A stretch of 64,000 bases of DNA from Phallus indusiatus (Eukaryota > Basidiomycota > Agaricomycetes > Phallales > Phallaceae): the NCBI GenBank assembly GCA_027605045.1, contig JAQFWX010000118.1:1-64000 (forward strand), read 5' to 3'. The notes below the pieces were generated by a model that saw only the letters and a list, made by a program, of their open reading frames with translations, was not told the DNA's origin and ran no database searches. Below are positions 23,101 to 35,900 of the stretch, piece by piece (the stretch's first letter is position 1; every line of letters starts with the position of its first letter). The position numbers and the translations under genes are program-made.

Positions 23101-24335
23101 TTCTTTCTCAGCTGGATCCACCTTCCGCATACAGCACAAAGCACTCGATGTGGTTCCACTGTTGTCGCGTTAGGATCTGAGATAAGAAGTTTCACACGCT
23201 CTGATTCTGTGCGGCGAATTTGTGGAGGGCTTGTGATATATGTGTCCGACGCGTTCGGCCTAGCTGCGGAGTCACTGGGACGTCGAGGATGATGATGATG
23301 ATGGTGGTGGTGGTTTGACGACGATGAAGGACTTGCACCAGGTAGGGTAGTAGCAGTATTAGCAGGTGGGAAAGTGGGAGGTGGGACTGAATCTTGGTGG
23401 GGCGTAAAGGAAGAGGACGCTCGACTAGGAACAAGTGAAGCCGCGGAGGACGGCGTCGTCATGTCTGATGGCGGCATAGGCACAATTGCGCTGGACGTAT
23501 GTTCACGCTTTGATCGCCTTGTGGAGTTGGGTGGTTTAGGAGATAGTTTGGTGCTAATAGGCTGTTGCTTCCTTCGGCTGGAAACGACAACAACAACAAA
23601 AACAATATCACAAGGAAAATAAAATAAAAAAAGAATATAGCTGTTAGGCGTCTAAAAAGGGATAGAAACCATTCGGTGAATAACCGCACCATGTCAGTTT
23701 ATGTTCCGTCCACGCGATAGAACAGAACCGTCTATCCTTTCTCAGTTGCACCCAAGTATCACAGAAGGCACAAAGAACTTGGTATTCCTTGATGTCCTTG
23801 ACTTGCTTATCTTTCTTAAAAGACACTAAACGCTCTTCTTCATTTACTTGAACTTTATAACGACGGAACGGCGTTGTATCTTCAATCAAGGAAGCCGATG
23901 ACGTATCCGAAGGAGCGGGACTGTGACTGACTTTCAGTATAAACCACAATATCGTGTGATAATATATATATATATATATATCATGGTCCACTTACCTCGC
24001 TTTGCCACACTTTCTGATATGTATCTCCCATAAACCAGTCTCGTTGCCATCACCATCAGTAATGTTTATCGACTCTCCACAATTCGAGCATAATTCTGAT
24101 TGGAAAGGTGTTTTGATGGGCTTGAAATCTTGTACTTGCTGGTGCTGCAGTTGACTTTGTGAATTCGCTAGCGAGGGTTCTCGGGATACGAGGGAGTTGA
24201 TAGAAATGCGACTTTGCCTGATGTGGTGTGGCAATGCCAGGGTCCATAAGCGCCCATTTAGGACAGGGAGAAAGTAACATACCGAACTGGAGACGGATCC
24301 ACCTGCATGCGATCCGGAATTTCGCTGGATGACAT
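20179..24335 (-). CDS. Large nuclear-type protein with three C-x2-C-x19-H-x3-C zinc motifs, AT-hook and RD/RE tract
   Basis: Seven exons, 24335-24283, 24217-23996, 23926-23690, 23577-23029, 22942-22500, 22429-20506 and 20410-20179, give 1219 aa. Three zinc motifs have identical spacing: C61/C64/H84/C88, C144/C147/H167/C171 and C318/C321/H341/C345. Motifs 2 and 3 share VLCAxCxxWIQLRK. An acidic block and the AT-hook-like RRPRGRPRKRR lie near residue 430. A block beginning MYFDVDSIPPAVLSQINLPP follows, then long Pro/His-rich low complexity and an Arg-Asp/Arg-Glu repeat coded by CTTTCC-type hexamers (about 20,757-20,840). The last 80 residues form a compact globular-looking end. A chromatin or DNA-binding role is inference; the family is not one I can name. 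Exons 2-4 each carry one motif and are flanked by phase-2 introns. The exon 5 donor (T|GTACAG) is the least certain junction. Confidence 0.75.
20757..20840. repeat. CTTTCC/CTTTCT hexamer repeat inside coding exon
   Basis: On the plus strand this reads as repeated CCCTTTCTCTTT units. On the minus strand it encodes the alternating Arg-Glu/Arg-Asp tract of the 1219-aa protein, so repeat-length change in multiples of three or six would change tract length without breaking the frame. Confidence 0.8.
23962..23981. repeat. (AT)10 microsatellite in an intron
   Basis: Ten AT units lie in the second intron of the 1219-aa gene, between the exons for zinc motifs 1 and 2. It is the longest perfect dinucleotide tract I noticed. 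Confidence 0.85.
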
Positions 24336-27300
24336 GCTATAGCAGAAAACAATCAAATATCCGAATTAGAATAAAATAACAAGTTGGATGTGTGCTTGTT
24401 GTGAGATTATCCAAAGTTCGGACTGTGAGACTTTAGACGCCCTAACGTACCTTGGTGGTGTGGTGTGGTGTGGCCCCTCGTATCTCTTGGAAATTTCTAT
24501 ATTATCAGCGAGGATAATGTGAGAAACAGGCTGTCGATTTCCCTGTCGAATAATAAAATTTATCGACTTGAAGGATTTATTTGTGGAAAAATGGAACTCT
24601 TTTTGAGGTGTGTGGAAAATGGCATGTGAGGGGGTTGTCCGATAGGTCGGTTATGAAATACGGAAAAACTCACCACAAATTGGAAGAAATTTATGAGCGG
24701 GTTAGAAGATCGATATTTCAGAAGGATAAAATAAAATTTTGTTATGAGAATGAGTTTGGAATATGGAGTGTGTTGTGGTAAAAAGAAACAGAGCAAGTCG
24801 TGGGGGCGCAGAAGAGAGAGAGAGTCTGGAAAAGAGAGCAACGGTGATGGAAGAAGAGGCTGGACGTTGTGTGTGGATCAAGTAAATAACCCAAATGGTA
24901 ATACTGAGAGTTTGAGTTGAGAAGTGTAGCTATACGAAAATATTCCGTTAAAGAATATAAAAAAATGGGCCGGAGTAAGTGGCCAGAACTTGTCAAAAGC
25001 GTTAGGAGGGATGGTGATTGCAAAAACCAGAGAATGGCATACGGTCAACAAACTCCGACCAGCTCGAATAGTGCTCTGCCGTCGGTGCCGAACGGCTTAT
25101 TATACGTCGTGATGCACTCTTCCTAAACGAGTGTACAACCTGCCTAGATATTTCTGACACAAATATAACCCGAATTTATTGACTTTTGACACAGTGTCAT
25201 CAGTCTAAAAATCGTATATCTCAGACAAAAAAGGGAGTCTTTGCCAAAACATTCAATACTGAGACTCTGAGCTGGGTTCATGGTCGCAGTTCCCACGCTT
25301 ACTCATGTCGGCAATCAGCCCAACCTTACTAAAGGGGGGAAGTTCTTTCTTGCGACTGAACGAGTCTAATCTTGTCTTGCTAGTCATATTTATTATATTT
25401 CCAAAAAATAAAAATTAGAACAAAAAAGGTGTCATTTTTTTTGTGAGACCTATGGAATAACAAAGATAATAATACGGACAACCGAGGGCCTTTTCTTTCC
25501 AGAATGTATGATGTGTCCTTATTTTGCCCTTGAAAGCTATATTTAGCAAGTCACCCCCACAATCAGATCGGCTTGTACACATTAATTAAGCTGTCTGATT
25601 GGCACAGTGAAACAAACGCTCAAACGGTCACTGCCGTGTCGCTACGAAACGCAAACAAAGGTACGATCTCAGAGAAGGAGGCACATCATATATGTACTAA
25701 CATGCATCTCATTCGAGCTAATCTATGCAAAAATAAAATTGAAATGTTCTCTCCTCCTGTGCGCATCTGCGATTAAAATGTCGAAATCGATGGAACCGCG
25801 CCCCTTATTTGCACATGTACAGAAATGTATGTATGTATGGCCATGGCCAAACTCAATTGGAGTCCGTGTTTAAGCGACATTACGGAAGTCGCCGTGATCT
25901 TTTGAGGGTGACCATTTGGCCAACCAGCCCCCGATTTCTTTTATCTCTTCGAACTTGAAACAAATACTGCTTCTCTTCTATGTATATAAAAACTAGCTAT
26001 ACTTGAGAATGAACTCTCGACTCCGCCAGTAATGTTATTGATGAAATTCAACACAATCGGATCCAATAGTCAAGATTTCAAATATAGAAACTAATCACTA
26101 TTTAAATAAGGAATTGTCTTCATATCTCAGAAAATGATGGATTTGAGTTCCCGATATACAACATACTTATGTACTCGCAAACCTTTTTTTGTTTTGCCGG
26201 TACATTTTGGGCTATTGGCTACATGGGATTGGAACTTTGGCGCCTTAACTCAAATTACTCCCCTATGATTCGTAGGGAAGAAGACCGCCTCAATTGAGGT
26301 CAAATACTCTTCTGAACCCTATACTAAGAAAATTAGGTTTGCATACAAGTGAGCTTTAAGGCGAAGCTTTGATCCTTGTGCCGGTTCTCGATGACCACTC
26401 CCCGTGACCGACTCGGAATCGGCGACGATCAGCTTCAATTCCTGGCAGATATGAAAAACAGAAGTCAACGAGATAATCTAGATATAATAAAGTGTCAAAT
26501 GTGTCAGAAATGTCAAAGACGGACGTGGAAACTTCGGTTGCCAAATGCTTCGATCACGAAAATATTTAAGAGTATACCAACTTACCAAGATTGGTAAAGG
26601 TTGCGTTGAACACAATAAATTGTACATACTTTTAGACCTGTATCGTAATCTCATTTTGCTGTACTCACAAATCCACAGCTTTACACTGACAATCAATGCA
26701 CTCTAGTAGACCATGGCAGAATATTTCACAAATATCACGAATATCACGGTGTCAAGAAGCGCCGCCGCCCAACAAGTTGAGTTTGCTTCCGATTCCAACC
26801 GCTATCTACAGTACCGCTTACGGTAGCGTATGGTTTATGGCCGTAGGGGCATTCAGGGTGACTCTGAGAATCCACGAGGAGGGGAAATATCAACCGACAC
26901 CGAATTAGCCGGCCACCACGTTCACCGGACATATGTAGAAATCATAAATAAACCACCTCCTCGAATGAGGAAAGATTGCTCACACAGAGTGAACAGGGAT
27001 GGATATGAAGAATTTTGCGTACTGATGTTGTTGAATGGCGCAAAATCAAAGCTGGAGTACGTTGGACTCGTCGCTATTGAAATACATATAGGCTACTGAT
27101 TTCCCCAACGATACCATCCACTTCCGTCATATTTCGTTTGATAAGGGATTGGTTTGATCAAGATATTGATACTACTGTACATATCACGACACAACATGAG
27201 AACAGTCAGGAACACGCACATTGTGATGCGCCCTGTCTGCCTTCCCTGTAGGCGTGTCGTCAAGCTGAGACCAATATTATTTAGAATGGTAGCAGATATG

Positions 27301-28764
27301 CCGCAGGATTAGGGTTAGCGGGAGCTAGTACTTCTTCCTATTTGCCAGACTGATTGAGATCAGTCCTCGAAGCGCTACCTCAAATTACGATCTGATCGTG
27401 TTTAATTGTCATATAGATACAATATTTTTGAAATGTTTTTAGAATTTATGCTCCTATTACATTGAAGTATGAAGTCTGGTAATCATGAAATCATTATGCA
27501 CGCACTGAGCACCTTATGAAGATATTACTAACAATTACTCATGATCGGCCGTTTGAATATACTGATTTCATTTATTTCCCGTTTCTGAATGGTTTAGTGC
27601 AGAGTGCATGCACGGGGAGCATGCTGTATGTACTATTCAAAGCCGCTTGGGTTTACGCTTACATTCGGAAGGACACTTCTCCGGGGGGATCCATTAAATG
27701 TAGAATTTCATTGGAATATTCATGAGTTTGACGGGTAATAGTAACTGCCCGGTAACAATGAACCTTTAATACATCACATCCGCGAAGAGCCCTTCATCAA
27801 TGCTTCCGTATACGGTATATGTAAACCGTACTTCCATGCCTAGTAAAAGCTGTAGAAGGCGGTTCGCGCCATTCAAAAACTGGGGTAAAATGCAGCCAAG
27901 CTGTGCAGGTGATCGAAATATAAAAAGCACGGTCGCATTGATGATCCCTGGCTGGGTGATTGGAACGAGTGTCATGGATTTTGACGCACTGGCAGCTTTT
28001 AGCAAACCCCGCGTTCAGTGCGTGCGTCCCATGTAGATCGATTTATTGACCATCGGGTGTTTCCATGTCAAACCGCTGGCTGTTCGTATGAGATTCAAAA
28101 TGTGACAACAAAAAGGGGGGTGCTATGTAGTGGGTAGTGCTAGTGATTTATGATTGATCATCATCTGTCCTGTAATCAGGATTTAGTCAGATCTTCATGA
28201 AGATGCTGAAACCAAAAGATGTCAATGTGATAGCCGTTATGGTGGTCATGTTATTCTTTTTTTGGCGGAGCTTGAGACTATTAGAAAGTTTGACGAAAGT
28301 CGGACATTTCCGGTTACTTATAATTCATGAGGCCGAGCGAAGACATATGTATACAATTCTGTCAATTCATAGGCATAGATTGATTACATAGTAGATTCGT
28401 TTTTCTTAAGTAACCTGTATTCATTCGCAGAGAAGAAATGCTATATAGCACACCTTTATAAAGCCACGCATTTCAGTGGCGAAGGTCTTCCATTATACTA
28501 GATAATGGGTGGAGAAGAAAAAAAAAATGAGGAAGTCGAAGTCGAAAGGTAATTGATCTGATTTGTTAATTTTTGTACAACATCGCTCCCAAATGGTCCC
28601 CTCCAGGGAGACTTTATTTGACCGGGAGAAATGTAAGTGATGTCAATACAATCGCCATGGGCGATTGTTGGTCCCAGCCCAAAACACAATGAAATGAACG
28701 ACGAGACGTGAATGAACGTGTGTTCCACAAATTCGCCACCACACTGCGTACGGGGATACAATCT
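24336..28764. other. Gene-poor spacer
   Basis: About 4.4 kb. The 24,336-24,600 part is probably promoter and 5' UTR of the 1219-aa gene (a CTATAG acceptor directly before its ATG hints at a 5'-UTR intron). The remainder shows only short frames without family motifs. Confidence 0.45.
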
Positions 28765-29501
28765 TCAACAGTAAAGTATTGTACCCGCGTTCGCAAGCTG
28801 GCAACTACCTGCAGCAGTCGTAAAAGATTGAAGCTCCAGGTATTGAGGAGTCGGGTGGGACGGTGTGGTAGATGATTGTTGATATCCCAAATCCCAATCG
28901 TTGAGTGTCGAGGTATTTTTCCGCTGGCAGATTGTGGTATGAGCTTTGAGTGCATCTTTCCTATCAAAGGACCTCATACTACAAGGGGAGTAGTCAGGTA
29001 TACCATGATGCATGAGTCAGGTGGCGTTGCACCACTCACCATGTGCATTGAAAAGTGTAACCATTTTCTTTGCATTTTTCGTGGCGGAGTGCACTGGCTC
29101 TGTGTCCGAACCATGTATAACTAAGAAACAATAATGTATGAGCAAAGGATTGACAGTCATTCTTTCATCAAATAGTACCAGTAGGGATGGATGCAAACAA
29201 ACGGCTTGCCGCTACCCTTGGTGTGCTTGTACACGTGTTGCTTGATCTCCTCTTTGCTCACGAAGATGCGTCCTCTCTCTGAGCATTCTGGAAAAAGACA
29301 CACGGCCAGAAAAGGTGATCTGCTATTGATATTGACGGCGCTGCCCTCAGATGACCATATCCATTGGTTCGCAAACCATTGCCAATCTACGCAACGGTGC
29401 TGCGGAGGATGAAAACCAAAGAGCATCAATAAAACGATCAAGTTTCTCCTCGATATTGTGCATGAAAATATTACCTTGATATTCGACTGGTGGTTACTCA
29501 T
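28765..29501 (-). CDS. Three-finger zinc protein (180 aa), probable transcription factor
   Basis: Exons 29501-29475, 29399-29179, 29120-29040 and 28978-28765 give 180 aa. Three consecutive fingers are visible. Finger 1 has C43/C48/H64/H68, finger 2 C78/C83/H96/C99, and finger 3 C108/C110/H123/C127, the last with a shortened CTC pair. The N-terminus is Trp-rich (CVDWQWFANQWIW). The last two introns are phase 2 and each splits the codon of the second cysteine of fingers 2 and 3. The same arrangement occurs in the 276-aa gene at 40,653, so the two are likely paralogues. A TATAAAA lies 133 bp before the start. The gene diverges from the serine carboxypeptidase. A DNA-binding regulatory role is inferred from the fingers; targets are unknown. 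Confidence 0.72.
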
Positions 29502-30771
29502 CTGATCAGAAGACTTTTTTGGCCGGAGAAAAGAAGGAATGTGTAACTTGGATAGTCGCCACCAGGGTAGAACACTCAAGCGGGGGGAAGAAGGGATAAG
29601 GGGTAGGGGTGAGCTGACAAGACCTTTCCAAGCTTTTATAAGCATGCCAATTAAGCATCTCAATGTCAAAAAAAAAAAAAAACAGCGATGAATGAATGAG
29701 ATCCTTTAACCGTCCACTTCACATGATCCCTTTTAGCGCCTATGATCATTTATGGGACTAAAAGCAGTACCTTAAGTTTGACATCGCACTTAAGCAATTT
29801 CCGAGCTTTCGACCCTTATATTTAGTTTCATCTTCCTTTTCGCCGATGAGTGAGTGAGTGAATACGGAGAGAGAGAAAAAAATTCCCGACTAATCGAGAG
29901 ATGGTGCTATTTTCAGCTCATCTACTCCGTATGCACATTGCAGCCCACCACGGTGCTTCCCCTTGCGGCGTTAACTGGTCTCCAGAGTATACTTCTTATC
30001 GTGTTTGTGTTTGTAAGTGACGTAACAAAACAGTGCATATGTAACTCACAGTCATAATTATATACCCATTTGATGGGCTTTGAACCTTGGCAATTCACTC
30101 GCAGATTGTTTGGATATAATTGGTGCCCGGAGTTAAAGTTCATTCAAATACATCGTGCAGGCTGTGTAGGGCTGGGTTTAGGGCGTCAAGAAGAACCTTG
30201 AAAAATCATTGAAAAAACCGCTAACCACATGATATTCTCTCTAAAAAGAAAAATGTACCACGAGGGTATTGTATACACAGTTAAAATCTAGGGATTGCGA
30301 TTCACTGTCAATGACATTGACAGGAGAAGAAACAAGCCAGGTATTCAGTTTACGGAAGAGTTTTGACAGTAAATGATTATAGTTGTGAATACAGATCTTG
30401 TTCTTATGATATTCCCTGACAATCTGTGTATATGAGGTATCAATGTTTGAGCTTCTAAGATGAGTTTTTTTTTCAAAACCTGAATAGCAATATTCATTAT
30501 ATGACTTCCGGAGGCAGTGTTGATCAATTTTTTATCTCGTAAATGTATTGAGTTTAATGGAGTTAAAAAAAGTAGATTGTTTCGAGAAAATAACTTACAT
30601 GCAACTTCATTGATTCATTCCCGAGCTCGGATGTTGAGGAGAAAAAAGTGGCGGAACACTGCGCCGCGGAATCAACCAGCTGATACCAGCTGATACCGTG
30701 TGCCGTGACCAACCTTGTCGGACTTTGTCTTCACACGCCTGGTTTTTTTTCTCGTACTGCGTTGGACGACG
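29502..30771. promoter_or_regulatory. Divergent promoter region, 180-aa zinc protein / serine carboxypeptidase
   Basis: These 1270 bp separate two divergent genes. No additional exon is convincing. It includes the TATA candidate at 29,634 and a 14-A run at about 29,670. Confidence 0.45.
29634..29640 (-). promoter_or_regulatory. TATA box candidate for the 180-aa zinc protein
   Basis: TATAAAA on the minus strand, 133 bp upstream of the ATG at 29501 and within a purine/pyrimidine-skewed stretch. Position suits a core promoter with a roughly 100-nt 5' UTR. Confidence 0.4.
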
Positions 30772-32968
30772 ATGCTCGTGCGCCATGTTCTGTCTGCTGT
30801 TCTCTTTGGAATTGGTAGTTCAGTAGTTGCATCGCAATTACCTTTGAATTCCAAGTTTCAAACCTATGACACCGGCCTGCTGAACCAAGTGGACGACATC
30901 AGAGCGTTATCTTCCAATGGATTCACTACGCTAAGGCATCCCATGTACCCGCGACACAGTGTAAGGATCAAGCAAAATGGCGCTGAATCGTGCGATAACA
31001 GTGTCAAGTCAGTGTTTTCGTTGGATGTGCTTACTGAGAATTCGGCTGAGCAAAGTCTTTTAATAGATCCTACACGGGCTACATTGACATTGAGGCGCGG
31101 CACTTGGTAAGATAATACGCAATTGCCCTGATATACTCAACCTTAATTCATCACTTTTTATTAGTTTTTTACGTTTTTCGAAAGTCGGAATGACCCTAGC
31201 AAAGATGACGTGATGCTGTGGACGAATGGAGGTCAGTCATACCCATATACACGTAAAAGTTTGACTCTAAGCCCCGAGCCATAGGTCCTGGCTGTTCGTC
31301 ATCCATTGGCTTGTATATGGAACTCGGTAATAAGACGATATTTCGTTTCTATGGATTATGCTTATAAATTTATTGGAATCAGGTCCGTGCAGGATAGAGT
31401 CTGAGAACTCGACTATATACAACCCCTACTCCTGGAATGAAAAGGCAAATATCTTCTTTATCGACCAACCTGTCGGTGTTGGCTTCAGCTATGCTGATTA
31501 TGGCGAATCCGTCGTATGTAACTTTCTTAAGAAGTACATATTAAATACGCTTTGAGCTCATTGCGCGTATTACGTATGACGTTCAGTCGACTAGTGAGGA
31601 GGCCGCTAAGGATATCTCTGCCTTTGTTCGGATATTTTTCGACTCGTTTTCACAATTCAAGGGGAGAAAATTCCATTTGGCTGGTGAATCATATGGTGTA
31701 AGTTGTATCTAGATCTTGAATATACGCGTCATTGATGAACTAACTATGGTTTTTAGGGAAGATATATCCCTACTTTCGGGGCGCAAATTGTGGATGACAA
31801 CAAGAAGGCCATCGCAAGCGGATTAGATCCAATAACTCTTGTCTCATTGTTGATCGGTATGTTAATCTACAACCATCACTGCCATCAATCTCTAAGAAAA
31901 ATGTCTCAAAAGGAAATGGTGTCACCGATGCTGCTAGGTGAGTTTAAACATAATAATAACGGCAGTCAGACCAGAATGTTGACTTTTGTTAAGAATGCCT
32001 ACTTCTTTCTATGACATCCAATGTACTGGCATAAGCCTTAGTCCCTTTCAAGATATAGCGGATTGCGTCAGAATGAAAAAAGCTGTAAGATGAACAGTGC
32101 TTTTACAGCTCGCCCTGATTGAAAATTATTTTTTTTAATAGATTCCCCGCTGTGAAGCCTTACTCAAAACGTCATGTGTCGACTTGTATGACGAGATGAA
32201 TTGTCGCGCCGCAGTTGAATTTTGTGATAATGAGTTTAGCGGACCTTTTTTCAAAACCGGTAAGCATCATTCCGCTAAAAGATGCCCCGACGCTGATAAG
32301 TCGAGCGTTATAGGACGAAATATCTATGACGTTTCTAAGGATTGCGAAGGTGAAATAAGTGATACCCTATGTTACCCTATTACCAAGTACGTTTTATTTA
32401 CATCCGACCGCTAATTCAAGCCGGAATAGACCTTTTTAAATAGGACAATCACGAATTATCTTAATCAGCCGGAAGTCAGAGCGCAGCTCGGCGTAGATCC
32501 GACCGTCAGTAACTACAGCTCGTGTTCAAACAAAGTCGGGCGCGCTTTTAGAATCGCATTTGACGAATACGCTGTGCAAGCCGAGTACTATGTTGCCGAG
32601 TTGTTGGAACGTGGCATCAATGTGCTTATATATGTCGGGTCCTACGATATGATTTGCAATTGGGTAAGTACTGGGATGACTTAATAATCATGTGCGCTGT
32701 TTAGCGATAAAGATATATTACTTACGCGATTCCGAATTAGGTCGGCAACGAACGATTCACCCTGAATCTCAAATGGACGGGGCAGGAGAAATTTGCGAGT
32801 CAGGTCTTGCGAGATTGGGTCGTTGATGGTCAACCGGCAGGCAAGACCCGCGCCCATGGCGGTCTGACGTTCGCAACGATTGAAGGGGCAGGACATATGG
32901 TTCCTTATGACAAACCCGCCCAGGCGTTGGCCCTAATCTCGAGATGGCTAGATAACAAAGAGCTGTAA
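30772..32968 (+). CDS. Serine carboxypeptidase, peptidase family S10 (carboxypeptidase Y-like)
   Basis: Predicted secreted or vacuolar enzyme removing C-terminal residues from peptides; 493 aa. Exons 30772-31007, 31067-31106, 31165-31231, 31285-31326, 31383-31513, 31587-31697, 31757-31856, 31913-31937, 31994-32084, 32142-32259, 32314-32386, 32444-32663, 32741-32968; every phase closes. An N-terminal signal peptide ([15 protein letters not shown]) is followed by [34 protein letters not shown], then the nucleophile Ser207 in GESYGG. GNGVTD is formed across a 25-nt exon. Asp413 lies in GSYDMICNW and His470 in GAGHMVPYD, completing the triad. Length and motif order are typical of S10. The intron between the two Gly codons of GESYG|G splits the active-site motif. 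Regulation is not evident. Confidence 0.95.
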
Positions 32969-35900
32969 ATATAGATGGTGCGGATGGTGGTTAAAGGAAT
33001 TCGTAATTTGTTGCGTCTCGTTTAGGACTAGTGCCCGCCACGGTCATTCCGTTGTTTTGGTTCGAATTTATCCTTGACTCCCCTTAAAAGATCCCAAGAG
33101 TTAAAATTGAAATTCTTTCTTTTTGCAAAATAGAAAGACGATTGTTTTACTCCCGGAGGTTTTGAATGTCCGCTTTGTTCAACAGGGGGAAGATGGAAAT
33201 CAGAGCTTTGATTCTATCTTCTTTTTTACTCAGAACGTGGTCAACCCCATTGGGAATGGTCGTTCTTTCTCTCCACACAGAAGAAGATCAAATGATTGCA
33301 GATCCGCCAGCTTCAAAGAAACCATTATCCAACGAAAAAGCTACTTTTGAAGGTTGCTATCAATATCTGCGGCCGCTCTAAATTTGCTTTGATGGCCGTT
33401 TTGGCCGCGAGGTAAGTGTTTTTTCTCATGTCAAAGAGTAATCATTTCTCTTACCGCCGATTCTTGTTCAAAGCGTCTAGACCCGCCGCTAATGAGGCCA
33501 TATCAGCTCGCGAACGCGATCCGCCCAATTGCAATTTGCACGCTACTTTTGTAAACATCATTGTCTATTCAAATGTCAACCATATTCAAATCTCGTTAGA
33601 AATTAATATCCAAAGCATTTGAATGATTTGCGATAAATTTTCAGTCGCTCCGACTAAGTGCGAACTTTGTTCTTTTCAGTGGTGTATGCATCGAATAGGA
33701 TAAATTGCGACAAAAAAAAAGTCTTTTTCAATTATCTCTAGACCTTCCTTGTTTGTCCTAGTCGTTTGCTCTGGTTAGTACCAATACACCCAAATACAAA
33801 TACCTGAAATGTTCTTTTCCTTCAGGCTAGCGTAAAATGCTTTGTCAGAATCTGTGATTGATTTAGCTCATGCATATCACATGCGAAAAGTGATCAACAG
33901 ATTGTCCATCGTCCTTGCCCTATTCAAAGAATCGGTTACTAGTATCAAATGGTGCCAAGTTGTCCCTAACAACACTATGTCATTCCCAAATCTAAAAGCC
34001 CGGCATGGCAGTTGTCCGACCCGTCCGATACTGGAAATATGTTTGTATTGATTACGCTGTAAGTTCATTCCCCGCATTCAAATTGAAAACGCGATATCGC
34101 GTCCATTCATGATTGATAGCTCAATGAATTATTGTGACATCGCGTTACACCACGCGTTTTTTAGTTGAGCTATTTATAACACCAAAGGTCATCAAACTGG
34201 TGAAATACAACAGGATTATTGGCTTGACAAATTAAATGTAACCCTACCTCGAGTCATAAGATAGTCTAGTGATTGAATACTTTGATTTCGTGAAGATATT
34301 TAATTGCTGAGGAGATTCAAGGTCACGTATCCGATTGCCACATGATTGGAAATATCCCTGATTAAACAGAACGAGGAATTTCATTTGTGCTAGCAAGCTG
34401 ACTCCTGAGGACAACATTTACCATCGGTTAGGGTAGACGGCTGAGTAAAAGAATTAAATATTCAATTATACAGGTTCGGGTGCAATTCACGCCTATTTTC
34501 ATGCGCAGACCTAGCTGATATCGAATACTGATACATAGGTTCGCTTCGGTCTTGGATCAGGAGGGCATTTTGATAATATCGTCAATTGTATTCTGTCGGA
34601 AGCCGGCCGTTTTTTGCAACAGCTCGTTTAAGAGAAGTAGAAGAAAATATTATAAGCCGAAAACGGGTATCACCTAAACATTCTGGAAAGATGAAAATCT
34701 AACTTGCCAGCTATCACAGCATTCCCTGCGGTCTGAAGGCTTGAAGCTTGACCTGACGCACTTAATTCCGATTTTCCAGCTTCGGGGCCGGTTGAGCGCG
34801 GCAATAGATGACATCTCTAAATTAACAAATCCATCCGCAGCTTGAAACTGTATATTACGATATAAAGCATATCCATCTATCAGGACTCCGAGGACTGCGT
34901 TGAATCATATACATATTCGTATTGCTATATAAACCAAGTCTGTAAATGTCAAAAAGGCGGAGACCGGAGAATTTATTCTCTTGACGCCTGTGTCACTTAC
35001 CTAGCACTGATATGCTTCAATATCATATTCACAAGAGATGGAGCTGAACCCTAAGTGATTTGCAGTGTCATGTGCGCATGAGAACGCGTAAGCCACGTTC
35101 GCCGATCCTGCTCCTAACGGCAAGAATTCGAACATCTGCAAAAAGACACCAATTAGAGTAGATTTAATTCAATGGGCTCAACTGGTCTAAAGGCACTTTA
35201 GATGAAAGTTTATCAGATGAGCTTTTTTTAAAAATCTTACAAACCAAGATTACAAACCTGGACAGCGTTGATGAAGATCCTACATACATTACCTACAACA
35301 AAAATCTTTCAGATGATGTGCTAGCTTTTAGACATCAAATAACTACTACCTTTGGAAATAATGTATCGAGTAATTGCACGCCATAGCACTCCAGTAGATG
35401 CTAATGTGATGGAGGATTTGGAGTGACTAGTAAGCTGAATAATAGAGCGGATGCGAAGTCGACTAGCGGTGAAAATCTCTCCGGAACTAGGCCCTGTCAC
35501 CCTGATCATCTGTTTTCACCGAAAGAACTAGCACATAGACCAATGAGGCTTTAATCGCGGAATTCCATAGAACCGACGATGAAGAATAGCGAGTCGGAGT
35601 TGATGCTGTGCAAGCTGCAGTGTCATTGGCTCATTGGCTGACTAAGCAGGGGTGACTAACGTCCTCATCCGACTCGGAGTTTCCGCCATCGGGGCACTTC
35701 GTCCATGTCGGATAGTAATGGAAATCGCTCCAGCTGGAAGATGCGACAGCAGAAATGCAGTGATCGGCCTGAATTTGCCTTTTTCAGTATTTGTTCACCA
35801 CAAGCCATTCGGATTCCAATTCGGACTCACAAATGGCACAGTCTTCAACACAGCCTGACGATCGTTGTTGTTCCTAGTTCATGTGAGAGGAATCGCGGGA

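Noticed and set aside
24964..25126. Frame beginning MGRSKWPELV, reminiscent of potato inhibitor I (SWPELVG)
   Set aside because: Only seven residues match, the rest of the family motif is absent and the frame is short; judged coincidence.
33166..33381. 71-codon ATG frame with hydrophobic start, possible small secreted protein
   Set aside because: No cysteine pattern, no intron support, no clear signal cleavage site; consistent with chance in a spacer.
35000..35140. Minus-strand piece reading FLPLGAGSANVAYAFSCAHD after a good TTTTTGCAG acceptor
   Set aside because: Looks protein-like, but no neighbouring exon connects and no family is recognised.
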